Source: Epithemia pelagica (Eukaryota > Bacillariophyta > Bacillariophyceae > Surirellales > Surirellaceae). From it: a stretch of DNA of 64,000 nt. Made by a program: the position numbers and the translations under genes. Positions 1-11,594 of this stretch are shown piece after piece (position 1 is the stretch's first letter; every line of letters begins with the position of its first letter). Where the stretch lies: positions 3,162,001 to 3,226,000 of the forward strand of contig OX337230.1 of NCBI GenBank assembly GCA_946965045.2, given 5' to 3'. Below the pieces are notes generated by a model. The model did not search any database and was not told the origin of the DNA. It worked only from the letters and a program-made list of their open reading frames with translations.

Positions 1-807
1 GTGTGGGATGAACTGGACAGTTCATTGCCCAAAGGTGCATCGCCTCGTCATTTGTTGTGGACACTGGCTTTTCTGAAAGTCTATGCTACAGAGGATGTTA
101 TGGTCTCAATAGCCAAAACAACGAGGAAGACCTACAGGAAGTGGGTCAAAGTGTTTGTAAATTTGTTGTATAGTGGTCTTAATTATGTAAGTACATGGCC
201 CTACATGAATTTGCCATGAAGTCGTCCTCCTCATATCTGACCATTGCTGTTGTTCTTATAACAGATTGTATGGGACAATAGGTTTGATTGTAGTGTACCT
301 GGACAGGTCTGTTTCATTAGTTTGGATGGTACTGACTTCAGGATTTTGGAGCCGTCACCTTTTGATCCAAAATGGTACTCGCACAAGTTTAAGGGAGCAG
401 GTGTGAGGTATGAGGTGGGAATCTGCCTGAAAACTGGCTGGATAGTGTGGTGGAATGGTGCATTCCCTTGTGGCGCTTGGCCAGACCTACGGATTGCCAG
501 AGACTGGCTTGTTCAAGAGCTACTACCGAATGAGAAAGTGATTGCTGATGGTGGTTACAACGATTCTGGATGCTACTTTGTCACACCTACTGGAAGAAAT
601 GACTATCAAGACAAGATGATGGCTGATGCCAGGGCGAGACATGAAACTGTCAACAATTTACTGAAACATTACAATATCTTAAAGGAGAAATACAGAGGAG
701 ATCTGGATGGGCATCACAAGGTGTTTGGAGCAGTGGTGAATCTGGTTCAGATGAAGATTGAAAATGGTGAGGCGAAAGTGTTTCAGATCGAAGTGGAAGA
801 TGACTAG
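1..807 (+). CDS. DDE transposase, 3' part, one intron
   Basis: Partial at the window edge; the frame is open from base 1. Exon 1 is about 1-186 and exon 2 is 265-807. The break has a GTAAGT donor at 187 and an acceptor ending TTATAACAG at 264, and the frame stays open across the join, giving about 242 visible residues. Exon 2 carries a plausible complete catalytic triad: Asp in LDGTDF at 325-327, Asp in IADGGY at 547-549, and Glu in RHETVNNLL at 643-645. This spacing suits the IS5/PIF-Harbinger-like DDE superfamily, which cuts and pastes DNA in the nucleus. The last about 25 residues are acidic. I found no terminal inverted repeat downstream before the next gene, and the other end lies outside the window. 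The intact frame suggests a recently active or domesticated copy. Family is an inference from motifs; the intron is supported by frame and splice signals. Confidence 0.75.
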
Positions 808-1250
808 CAGTACAAATATGTAGCGGTTATGAACCGGGTGGTGGTGGGTTTTAATAGTACTAGCAGTCAGTATATCATCTTTTGTCGCTAGAGTGTTCTT
901 TATTCAGAAAAAGCGTTCGGTAACTCCTATAGGTCACAGTCAGTATCTGACTGGTAAGGTAGCGACCTGCTCAGGATTACCCCATCTCCTTGTGGTGTCC
1001 TCTTTTAGTCTGTCAAACTTTCGCTTTCTGTTGTCGTTGTAGTTTTGCTGGATTGGACTGCTGTGGTTGGCAAGGACTTTGGTTGTGAGACAATCCATTG
1101 GTTGGCCCAGATTGGTTGGCCTACATATTCTTGACGTGACAACCGTTTTGCTGCTTCGACGAATTGCAAAGTCTTGCAATGGGAATGGCAAGAGGTAGTT
1201 CCAACCATCCAATCATCAGGAACGGACACAATTGTGGTACAGGGTAGACC
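808..1250. other. Intergenic spacer between transposase and STAND gene
   Basis: No gene or clear repeat seen. The minus-strand open frames here run antisense into the next gene and have no recognisable content. The region must hold the 3' end of the transposase transcript and the promoter of the STAND-type gene. Confidence 0.4.
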
Positions 1251-4200
1251 ATGAGGAGCCACCACCAACATCACACAAACAAGAATGAGGAGGGTGACTT
1301 TTCGTTGGAGTATTCCCAAGTGGAATTTGGTACCTTGGCGGAACAATTGGATGAAACACATTACGACAATCGTGTGGATGCCGACGATGATTTGGAAAAG
1401 GGACGCATCAAATTTCCATCTCATAAACTCTATGGACGAGACGAACCATTGAAGCAATTGCACAGCATTTTTCAACAACGGATACTATCGTCGTCGACCA
1501 GCAAAAACAAGCAGCTGCAAGACGCTACTGCACCTTCCGCCAACCACCACCATGAAAAGGAAGAAGAAGAAAAGCAAGAGACGGTAAACGACCTGACGCA
1601 CAATCATTACAATGATTCCTCGAGTGCCACAACTACTGCTTTCGACAACAGTTACAATCCCGTTGTCTTTTTAGCTGGTTATTCTGGAACGGGAAAATCG
1701 TCCTTGGTCGATTGCTTTGTCCAACAAATTCGAAGCATGAAACAAGGCAGCAAAGAGAACCATTCCTCTTCGTTGGCCCCATGTTGGTACTTGACGGGTA
1801 AATTCACCAGTCCGCTCCAAGCCAGCAATATTCCCTTTTCTGCCTTGGCTCGTGCCCTCAATACCTTTGTTTTACAACTTGTATCGCTGCGTAACAGCCA
1901 AGGACACGATGACTACAAGGCTTGGATCGACTCTTTTTGTCATGGATTGCGCAAACTGGATATTTACCGTGGAAGTGACCATGCTGCAGTATTGGAAGCC
2001 ACCTTGATACCAGCGCTCTCCCGATTGTGGCAACCACCGTCCTCTGCTACTGGTACGGCGGCTGCCACTTCGTCTCCCTCAACGACACCACGATCCACCA
2101 CTGTCAATTTGTCCTTGGTCCAATTCACGGCTCGAAACTTTTTGCGGGCCCTGACATCCACGACCAGCAAGATGTGCTCTGCCTCGACGGTTCGGCGACC
2201 ACCCGTCATTCTCTTTTTGGACGATGTTCAATGGGCCGATGCTGCCTCCTTGCAATTGTTGTCGGCTCTCTTGGTGGACGTGTCCTTGCACAATATTCTC
2301 TTTGTTCTGGCCTATCGACCCAATGAAGTGGACGACAAGCATGACTTTTGTACCATTGTCCAAAACAAGGTATGGGAAGCAAGAGGACTAGCCCCCGGCA
2401 AGGACAAGGACAAGGACGAACCAACGACCAACACGACGGCAACGTTGAGTGACTTGTCCACGTCCAAAAATATTCATTCCATGGAAATTTTCAATCTTTC
2501 CCCCGACAGTATTGCCGAATTCATTGCCGATTCCATTGAAAAAACACCGGAGGATGTAGCCTTGGTGGCCGATGCCATTTACCAAAAGACCTTGGGAAAC
2601 ATTTTCTTTGTCAAGCAAGCCATGGAAGAATTGGTTCGCAAAAATGCCTTGTACTATGATATGGTGATGTTTGAATGGCAATTTGGCAATGTTTCGCGAG
2701 TCGAATTGGAACAATTTCTATCGGAAGATGTCTTGGAAATGGTCCAATCCAAAATTCAAACCATGCCACAAACCTTGCAAAAGGCCATGGTCCTGGCAGC
2801 CTATACCAGTCAAAGTACCATTGATATTTCCTTGTTGCATGCCTTGCTACAAACAGATCCCTCCATGGATCCGCAAGACGTGACATTGGATGCCTTGCAT
2901 GAAGTGCTGGATCGAGCCTTTGTCGAAGGTCTCATGTTGCGGGTCGGGAACCAGCACCTTTCCTCTCAAACAACAAAGTTCCCGTCCTCTGCCAATGGAC
3001 GCAATGGCAAGGCTTGTCACCCCACTTCCTGTCCACGATACCAATTTGCGCATGACCGCATTCGTGAAGCGGCTGGTGCCTTGGTACCACCTGGACCGGA
3101 ACGAGATCAACTCTTGTTGCGTATTTCCAAAGTGCTTCTGAAACAGTCGGCTACCAGTTTGCCCCCTTCGGAACTGACCAATCGAACGGCTCGTGTCGAG
3201 GAAGGGCCCATTTTCGAAGACAGTCAAAACGAACAAGACGAGGAGGATTCGGATTGGATGTTGTTTACGGCAGCTCGTCATTTGAATTCCCTTCCAGTCG
3301 AATTGACTCGGGACATGGAATTGGCCGATCTCAACTTGAAAGTGGGAAAGATTGCCGTTCAAAGGCGCCTTTACAGAAGCTGCCATCTTTTTGCAACAAG
3401 GTGTGGATTGTCTTGACGCTGTGTCGTGTTGGAACGAACCTACCTACACTTTGACACTCGAGCTGAAAATAACCTTGGCCGAAACGGAAAAGATGCTGGG
3501 ACACAACGAGCAGGCTTTGGAGATGGCAGAAGAAATCTTTCGCCATGCCCGGTCGCTGGGGGATAAGAGTCGCGTCCATCATTGCTATGTCGAAGCCACG
3601 AATAGCAAAAATCACAGCAATTATTCCTCGTCGGTGGATACTGCATTGGAAATTTTGAAATTATACAACATTGACGTGCCGAGTGAACCGTCCAAGGGAC
3701 AAGTGAAGAGTGAAAAGCTCATGTTTCGAATGGCACTAAGGGGTCGGTCATTGTTGTGTATCACCAAGTTCCCTATTGCCACCGATCCCATTGAAGATCG
3801 ACAAATACTGCTGGCCGCCCGAACCTATCTTTACGCCTTGTTTGGCCGAAGGGGCAATGTGGCCCTCGTTCTGGGATATCGAATGCTCCGCATCATTCTC
3901 CGGAACAAAACTATTACCAAAGAAGTTCCATCCCTACTTGTTTCCATGGGAGCTCAACTACGAGAATCAAGAAAATATGAATCTGCCTTCCTGTTTGCAA
4001 GTGTCGCCATGGGATTAATGGAAAGATTCCGACTGGAACGAGGACATGGCGTGTTTCGTGCCAAAATGGGTCTCTATGTCACCCTCTTCTGCCCACGCGA
4101 AACATTCCGTGACTGTATTGAAACGTACTTGGACTTGAATAAGTGGGGTTACTCGACCGGTGATACCGAAAATGGCGTCGGGGCTGGCATGTGTGCCATG

Positions 4201-5156
4201 TACGCCTTTATGATTGCCTCCCTTCCACTCAATGCTTTGTTTGAACCCAAACTCATGCTGTTTGAAGAGATGGCCGTAAGTCGAGGACGGGAGAACTTTG
4301 CCGTCATTTTTCGTCTCATTCGACAATACCTGTACAATTTGGAAGGTGGAGTAAAGGCATCTCCCGTTCCCAGTCAAATCAATGGAAAGGCCATTTCGGA
4401 AGAGGAAGCAATGGGAATGTTTGAGGAAGGCTCAATACGCAAGCAAACCAACAGAGATATAGGCATGATTCGACTCGAACTGTCCGTTATTTTTGACGAC
4501 CAACAAGGAATGGAAGAAATGTTAAATCGCTTGGACGAATATCCGCCGCAAGATGTTCTTACCGTCAGACAACATCTTCGTTTGACGTACATGGGTTTGG
4601 CGTCCTTGATTCTCTTGCTACCGAATCAAAAATCCAAACGAAGCGACCCCAGGTTAGGAAATGCAGAAAAATGGTCGAAACTCTCTTTCCAGTTCTTTGA
4701 AGAGTTGGCACGCTTTGGATCGCCCAACGCTCAGCCGGTTTACGCTTGCATGAAAGCGCTTCGGAAACCAAATATTGCCTTGTTTGATGAAGCCATTCAA
4801 ATGTGTGGAAATGCGGGTCTTTTGAATTTAGCGGCGATTATGAATGAACGTTGTGGTCTCCTCCTCCAGCAAGGCCACATGAGTCTGGGAAACCACGCCA
4901 ACAAGAGTCCGCGCAAAAACACCAAAACGAGCGATGGTACGGGTTTGAGTTATGAAACGTACTTGAAATGTGCCATTTGGTGTTATCATGACTGGGGAGC
5001 CATGGGGAAGGTAGCTCAACTCAAATCTCGCTTTGACTGCTTGACGAATGCATGCAGGAAAAGGCTCGTTCGCAACTCAGCTTGGTTCGGCGACAAGCGG
5101 CCAAACTAGGTGTACCCCGAACGTCGGGCACCTTGTCAATATCCAGCGAGGGATGA
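1251..5156 (+). pseudogene. STAND/AAA_16-type ATPase, upstream tandem copy, two frameshifts
   Basis: Starts at ATG 1251. Residues about 143-150 are a Walker A loop (GYSGTGKS) and about 319-328 a Walker B strand with two Asp followed by VQWAD, typical of AAA_16/STAND signalling ATPases. An alpha-helical, probably TPR-like region follows. Compared with the intact sister at 6636-10706, two bases are missing near 3359-3361 (after GKIAV), so the first frame ends at 3416 and homology continues in the frame ending at 5109. One more base is missing near 5050, which returns translation to the original frame; homology then runs to a TGA at 5154-5156. The three lost bases restore phase overall, but about 560 codons between them are out of frame with the start. 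No GT-AG intron bridges either site. It is a damaged paralogue or an assembly error; if the latter, a complete gene of about 1300 residues is present. Substrate and partners are unknown. Confidence 0.75.
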
Positions 5157-6635
5157 TTCCTTGATTTCTCGCGCGAGAAGTTATGCGTGTTTCGTGCATC
5201 ACGGAAAATTGGTGACCACCTTTGATGGAAAGCCACCACAAAAAGGAATGCAAGGGCGAGCTCAGCACTTTGTCTCTCCCATCGGAACACTATGTGTGTT
5301 TTTCTTTTTGTTGGGGGCCGGTTGTACTTGGCAGCAGTTGGTGTCAGAAAGCTCAACACGCAGCACCCAGAACGGAGGCACCATGCACTCTCCTCGAAGG
5401 ACCTACACAAGGGAGTATTGACTCCTGCAGTCTTTGTGCTGGGGCATCGAAGTGGAATTCTATCGACGAGTGGTAACCCATGGAGCTCGCCTTGTCGACT
5501 TTTTCGCTTGTTGTGTTTTATATCCCGTAAAACTCATGCCCTAATGCGAGCGTCACTTGACCACCGGACGATATCAAACAGCAAGCAGCAAGGAACCACA
5601 AGATCGTATTGGCTCGTTGCCCGACTATTCTCTTACCACATCGCATACAACACTAGAGAAGTAGTTTATAGAGTTATGCTTCGGCTCAGCTCCAGGACGC
5701 TCGAGGCAAGCACTGCCTGTCGTACTGTGACCAACATTCCTCTGAGTAGTAATGGATTTGGTATGTGGAATGAAATCCGCTCTTGGAGCATGGGGTTGGA
5801 AGTTGGAGGATTTAGATAATGTCTCTCATGGTTAACCTTACCCTAGACTACTAGGTTTTCCTGGCACATTTTGTGGATCTTTTGTGTCAGGAGATTTTTG
5901 TGCGATTCAATGCCTCCGGGACGAAAGACACCGAGTACCGAGTACCGAGTCACAGTCACAGCTGTGCACGGCTAGGACGAATAGTGGATAATAGAGGACA
6001 CACACCATGATAAGAGATACGGTAGACTCTGTATTGTACTGAGTACAGAAGGCCTATTGGCTAAGCAGAATCAGCCACGATTTACTATTGACTCATGAGA
6101 GAAAGCGAAGAAGAAAGGACAGTTCGAAGAAAGAAGCGCTAACGAGAAAGTGTTAATCATCATCTGGTCGAATTCGGCCTTACACCAACAAATGCAGGCT
6201 TTCGCAAGGCTGTAAGCTGTAACCTGTTGTAAACTGTAACGCTGTAACACTCATCATATCTTACGAAACGAGAACGCTGCACCGCAGACCGCAGGTTGTC
6301 GAGAGGAGCGTATGAACTATTGGGAATTGCCACCAAACCAGGTACCTCTCTATAGTTCACCGAGTTTCGGGGTTTTTGTTCGCCGCAAGCAGGAATCACA
6401 GTCACAGAGACCGCTGCGAAGATTTTTAACTTTTAACCTTTCCAACTCCAATAAGTTCGCTCTGCGTGGACCTGAGATATTGTAGATTTCCCCGCTCTCC
6501 GCCTGTGCGATTATCGGACATCTGTGGCTTTCTCGGTTTGGCAAGAACCAAGCCAAGCCATTGTCCAAAACAAAAGGCGATCAATCACCTTGATTGGCAC
6601 TACCATCCTCAATTCATAAGAACGACGACGAGAAC
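5157..6635. other. Intergenic region between the two STAND-type genes
   Basis: About 1.5 kb without a convincing gene. There is a short direct repeat of CCGAGTA units near 5935-5950 and no terminal inverted repeat. The 528-base open frame at 5292-5819 has no recognisable domain and starts inside the spacer; I treat it as chance. The region should contain the promoter and 5' UTR of the downstream paralogue. Confidence 0.4.
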
Positions 6636-9600
6636 ATGTTGGAGTATTCCAGTGTCGAGTGTGGAACCTTGGCGGAGCAATTGGACGAGACACACTATGA
6701 TAGTCGCATTGATGCCGACGACGATTTGGAAAAGGGACGCATCAAGTTTGCATCCACAAGAGAAAGACTTTATGGAAGAGAAGAGCAATTAAAGCAATTG
6801 GAAGGAATCTATAATCATCAGGTGACCTCACAAAACAAGCACCAAAACCTCTTGGTGACGGATGGTCTTCCTGCTTCTAATGAAGGTCATTCCATGGTGG
6901 AAGACGTAGATGGAGAAGAACCAGTCAGCAATGATGAACAACTGGAACAAGAAGAAACGGGAAGAGCACCTCTCGATGCTAATGTTGATGAAAGCATCGA
7001 CGACGACAAGGGTAACGACCAAAACCGAACCTCGTCATCGCCATTGAGTCAAATTGTCTTTTTGGCTGGCTATTCCGGTACGGGTAAATCCACGTTGGTC
7101 GATTCGTTTGTGCAACGCATTCGACAGCAACGGAATCACGCACATGGCACTACCACCAAGTCATCATCCTCGTCATCGTCACCGGCATTTCGCAGTCCAC
7201 TTCATTATTTATCAGGCAAGTTTGCGGGCCCCATGAACGCTGGTGCTCCATTCTCGGCCTTGGCACATGCCTTGAATCAATTTGTCGTTCAATTGGTGGC
7301 TACCAAACGATCCTCGCAGCCGCACCACCAACACCATGACCAGTGGATCCGATCCTTTCTCCGACGACTGCGCAAACTTGAAATTTATGCCGGTAGTGAC
7401 CATGCCGCCGTCTTGGAAAAAACGCTCTTGCCGGCCCTTCCTCGATTGCTACAAAAGGCTACGGCAGTGCCCAAAACAAGTAGTACCACCATGGGCTCCG
7501 ATTCGCTGGCCACTGGTACGAGCAGTAACAACGCCAGTCATGGTCGGACGTTACCCGATGACAGTTCGAATGCTTCGGCGACCACCGACAGCCCGAGTAG
7601 TATGAATATGAATTTGGTGCAATATGCCTTTCAGAACTTTTTGCGAGCCTTGTCCACGACCAGCAAGACAACGGCTCCTCTGTCGTCCCTTCAACCACCC
7701 CTCATTTTGTTTTTGGACGATGTCCAATGGGCCGATGCGGCCTCCTTGCAGTTGCTTTCTTCGGTACTTTTGGATAGCACCTTGTCTAATATCTTGTTTG
7801 TGCTGGCCTATCGATCCAACGAAGTGGACCAAAACCACGAATTTATGAAACTGCGACAAAAAGTGCAAGAAGCACGGGGGTACACCCAACCAGACGACGA
7901 GCCCGTCATTGCACCAACCACCCCAACGACCACAATGACTCCGCCCTTGCCTTCCTCGACCCTCTTCACGGGGGTCCATTATATGGAATTGTTCAATTTA
8001 TCTCCAGATAGCATTGCCGAATTCATTGCCGATTCCATTGAAAAAACACCGGAGGATGTTTCCGTGGTCGCAGATGCCATTTACCAAAAGACGTTGGGAA
8101 ATATTTTCTTTGTCAAACAAGCCCTGGAAGAATTGGTTCGCAAAAATGCCTTGTACTATGATATGGTCATGTTTGAATGGCAATTTGGTGATGTTTCGCG
8201 AGTCGAATTGGAGCAATTCTTATCAGAAGATGTGTTGGAAATGGTCCAATCCAAAATCAAAACCATGCCGCAAACCTTGCAAAAGGCCATGGTCCTGGCA
8301 GCCTATACAAGTCAAAGCACTATTGAACTAAGCCTGTTGCAAGCCCTGTTGGAGGCAGATGATTCGGTAGATCGTGAAGAATGCTCACACGGTGCACTCC
8401 AGAGTCTCATGAATCGAGCATTTATGGAAGGTCTCATGCTCCGAGATAAAAACAGATCCATCACTGACTCGACGTCTGTTTCGTCTTCGTCGTCCTCCTA
8501 TGTCAAGCACAAAATGGGCAACGGTGGTGCTCTACGCAATGGTAACTCGAGCATTCGAGCCAAACCGCCTCCTCCCTCGCCGTTTGGCCGGTGTACAAAA
8601 TATCAATTTGCTCACGATCGTATTCGAGAAGCGGCCTGTGCATCCGTACCAGCTGGCCGAGAGAGGGAAGAGCTCTTGCTTCGTATATCGCAAGTGCTAC
8701 TGAAACAGTCGTCCACATTAATGACCCTGACAGCTGAATCCTCCCGAGTCTTGGTTCACCGCACTCCGATAATTGAAGGATCCGAAACAGACAAGGAATA
8801 CGACGATGATTTGGACGAGGATCCGGATTGGATGTTGTTTACGGCCGCGCGTCATTTGAATTCCATTTCGCCCGAGTTGACACACGACATGAATTTACCG
8901 AATCTCAACCTGACTGCGGGTAAGATCGCCGTCTCCAAGGGTGCCTTCAATGAAGCCCTCATCTTTTTACAGGCGGGAGTGGATCGCCTCGACCCCTCTT
9001 CGTGTTGGAAAGAACCCACCTATACATTGAGCCTGGAGTTAAAAGTCACCTTGGCCGAAACCGAACAAATGCTGGGACACAATGAGAAGACATTAGATTT
9101 GGCAAAAGAGATTTTTCAGAGTGCCACGTCGCTGGCCGATAAGAGTAGAGTACACCACTGCTACTTGGAGGCAACCAATAGCCTAAACAACAACGACTAC
9201 GGGTTGGCGGTCGATACAGCAGTGGATCTCTTAAAGCTCTACAACATTGAACTGCCAGGGTCTCCTGAGAGGAGACAAATAAGACGAGAGAAAATGATGT
9301 TAAGATTTGGACTTCGTGGTCGGTCATTGCTGTGCGTAGCAAAGTTCCCTGTTGCCACCGACCAGTTGCTACTAACACAAGTCGTGGTGGCCTCACGAGC
9401 AATGCTCTACTCCTTGTTTTGCAAACGATCGAATCTGAGTCTCCTACTTGGCTACCGAATGCTTCGGATCATTCTTCGGAACAAATTTATCACCAAAGAG
9501 GTACCGTCTTGTCTAGTTGTCATGGGTGGTCAGTTGCGCGAAAACCGAAAGTATGAAAGTGCCTTTTTGTTTGCCAATGCGGCTATTGCGTTAATGGACC

Positions 9601-10706
9601 GTTTTCCAAACGAACGCGGACTTGGTTTCTTTCGAGCAAAGTTGGGTCTTTATGCCTCTCTATTTTGTCTTCGACAGTCATTTCGCGACTGTATTGAACA
9701 ATACTTGGACCTTTACAAATGGGGATACTCGCAAGGGGAAACAGAGAATGGTTTGGGTGCTGCAATGTGTGCCATGTACTCTTTTATGATTGCTTCTTTT
9801 CCTCTAAATGCCTTGTTCGAACCCAAACTGATTCTATTTGAAGAAATGGCGTTGAATCGAGGACGAAAGAATTTCTCTATCATCTTTCGGCTTATTCGCC
9901 AATACCTGTACAATCTTCAAGGTGGAGAAAAGGCATCTACGGTTCCCAGTCATGTCAATGGAGAAGCGATTACAGAAGAAGAGGCCCTTGGAATGTTGGA
10001 AGGTCCAGTCCGGAAACAAAATCTTCGAGATATTAGCATGATCCGGTTGGAACTCTCCGTCATTTTTGACGATGAGGAATCAATGAGAGAAATGGTGGAA
10101 CGTTTGGACGAATACCCGCTTCATGATGTTCTGACTGCGCGTCAGCATCTTCGTATGACATACACGGGGTTTGCCTGTCTCATTTTGTTGCAAAAGCGTC
10201 CACCTCGTAATGCCCAAACAAGAATGATGGAGCGCTGGGCAAAACAATCGCTCAAGTTTTTTGAAGAACTCGCTCGCTTTGGATCCCCCAATGCACAGAC
10301 AGTGTACGCTTGTATGAAAGCTCTTCAAAACCCAAGTGTTTCCTCGTTTGATGAAGCGATTCAAGTGTGTGGGAATGCTGGCCTATTCAACTTGACAGCC
10401 TTCATGAATGAGCGTTGTGGTCTCATGTTGATGGAACAGAGCCAAAACAGCAACGACCAAAACACGACAATGAAAGCGGATGACGGATCTACTCCAAGTT
10501 ACGAAACCTATTTGAAGTGCGCGTTTTGGTTTTATCACGATTGGGGAGCCATGGGCAAAGTATCGCAGCTGAAATCCCGCTTCGAGTGTTTGAAGAACGC
10601 CATGAAGGAAAAGGCACCATCGCAACTTAGTTCGCTGCGACGTCAAGCGGCCAAACTGGGCTTACCTCGATCAGGCACCACCACATCGACCATTAGTGAT
10701 TCCTGA
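6636..10706 (+). CDS. STAND/AAA_16-type P-loop ATPase with helical-repeat C-terminus
   Basis: Intact 1356-residue reading frame. The open frame begins at a TTG at 6594, but the first ATG is 6636 and a stop lies at 6591-6593, so 6636 is preferred. Walker A (GYSGTGKS) is at residues about 145-152 and Walker B (LFLDD then VQWAD) at about 358-367. The N-terminal about 60 residues are acidic and end in a conserved GRIKF...LYGRE segment just before the ATPase, as in AAA_16 proteins. Linkers rich in Ser/Thr follow, then from about residue 740 a long helical region resembling TPR arrays. STAND ATPases usually act as nucleotide-controlled signalling switches with the repeats as sensor. No kinase, cyclase or DNA-binding domain is visible at the C-terminus, so the output is unknown. 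The gene lies head-to-tail with a frameshifted copy at 1251-5156. Confidence 0.85.
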   Translation: MLEYSSVECGTLAEQLDETHYDSRIDADDDLEKGRIKFASTRERLYGREEQLKQLEGIYNHQVTSQNKHQNLLVTDGLPASNEGHSMVEDVDGEEPVSNDEQLEQEETGRAPLDANVDESIDDDKGNDQNRTSSSPLSQIVFLAGYSGTGKSTLVDSFVQRIRQQRNHAHGTTTKSSSSSSSPAFRSPLHYLSGKFAGPMNAGAPFSALAHALNQFVVQLVATKRSSQPHHQHHDQWIRSFLRRLRKLEIYAGSDHAAVLEKTLLPALPRLLQKATAVPKTSSTTMGSDSLATGTSSNNASHGRTLPDDSSNASATTDSPSSMNMNLVQYAFQNFLRALSTTSKTTAPLSSLQPPLILFLDDVQWADAASLQLLSSVLLDSTLSNILFVLAYRSNEVDQNHEFMKLRQKVQEARGYTQPDDEPVIAPTTPTTTMTPPLPSSTLFTGVHYMELFNLSPDSIAEFIADSIEKTPEDVSVVADAIYQKTLGNIFFVKQALEELVRKNALYYDMVMFEWQFGDVSRVELEQFLSEDVLEMVQSKIKTMPQTLQKAMVLAAYTSQSTIELSLLQALLEADDSVDREECSHGALQSLMNRAFMEGLMLRDKNRSITDSTSVSSSSSSYVKHKMGNGGALRNGNSSIRAKPPPPSPFGRCTKYQFAHDRIREAACASVPAGREREELLLRISQVLLKQSSTLMTLTAESSRVLVHRTPIIEGSETDKEYDDDLDEDPDWMLFTAARHLNSISPELTHDMNLPNLNLTAGKIAVSKGAFNEALIFLQAGVDRLDPSSCWKEPTYTLSLELKVTLAETEQMLGHNEKTLDLAKEIFQSATSLADKSRVHHCYLEATNSLNNNDYGLAVDTAVDLLKLYNIELPGSPERRQIRREKMMLRFGLRGRSLLCVAKFPVATDQLLLTQVVVASRAMLYSLFCKRSNLSLLLGYRMLRIILRNKFITKEVPSCLVVMGGQLRENRKYESAFLFANAAIALMDRFPNERGLGFFRAKLGLYASLFCLRQSFRDCIEQYLDLYKWGYSQGETENGLGAAMCAMYSFMIASFPLNALFEPKLILFEEMALNRGRKNFSIIFRLIRQYLYNLQGGEKASTVPSHVNGEAITEEEALGMLEGPVRKQNLRDISMIRLELSVIFDDEESMREMVERLDEYPLHDVLTARQHLRMTYTGFACLILLQKRPPRNAQTRMMERWAKQSLKFFEELARFGSPNAQTVYACMKALQNPSVSSFDEAIQVCGNAGLFNLTAFMNERCGLMLMEQSQNSNDQNTTMKADDGSTPSYETYLKCAFWFYHDWGAMGKVSQLKSRFECLKNAMKEKAPSQLSSLRRQAAKLGLPRSGTTTSTISDS

Positions 10707-11594
10707 TAGAACGTGGAGGCATTTATCCGAAACGATTAGTTCTCGTTCTCAAACAGTCGGAACGACGACGAATCCAAACATGATACAAGAGTCAAACCCC
10801 CGTCCGTGGAGTAGAAATATCAGCCGCACAGTAACATTTCTGTCCGGTGATTGGTTTGGCCATAGCACTCGAATGCATGTGGCAACTCTGGCCGACGACC
10901 AAAACGTGCGAACGACAACCGCATGAGAACGACCTATGGATACTGAATCCCAAAGATCTTCTAGAATACAATAGATGCAAACCAAACATAACCTACATCA
11001 CGGTTAAGATATCCTCGTCGTACCACGGTATACTCCTTCAAATAATAGCAGAGGAGCTCACAGCAATACCTTATTCATAGGTCATGTATTACACCCCAGA
11101 TGTATGAATCAAGGTCGCTGAATAGTCGTAGTTCTTGGGATGACATAGACTTAAGTCCGGACCCATCTGCGACTCATATCAACCACGCTGGGATGTACCA
11201 TGGGAAAGATCGACGCCGACCGCCCAGGTCAACTGTTGCCAGATGAAATGTTGGAAGTTGGAACAGTCAACATGTTGTTGCGGCATGTTGACTGAAGAAG
11301 TTGATTCACTCTTCTGAATTGTCGTCGCGCAATGCTCTTGAACCCGGATTTGTCAAACAAATTAAAACATGGTACTTTGTTTCTATTTGTATGACCAATT
11401 TTCCGACAAATGGAAACATTGTGTTGACTTGTCGGGTTTTTGCGTCGATTTGTCGTGAAACAGCACAGCTACAGAATCGATGCCACGTTGCGAAAATCAA
11501 AACGAACGACAAGGTGTAAAGCCACAGCCGCTCCCAACCGCACCTGACCCGTTCCCCCCGAGTCCGATCGTCAGGGACAAGCAGATATCGTACG
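10707..11594. other. Intergenic region upstream of the MYND pair
   Basis: Nearly 0.9 kb with no gene supported. Only short open frames occur on either strand, all without recognisable sequence. No repeat or terminal inverted repeat seen. Confidence 0.4.

Noticed and set aside
3352-3416. Programmed ribosomal frameshift in the STAND gene
   Set aside because: A two-base loss relative to the sister, with no slippery heptamer or pseudoknot evident, and a second lesion near 5050; mutation or assembly error is simpler.
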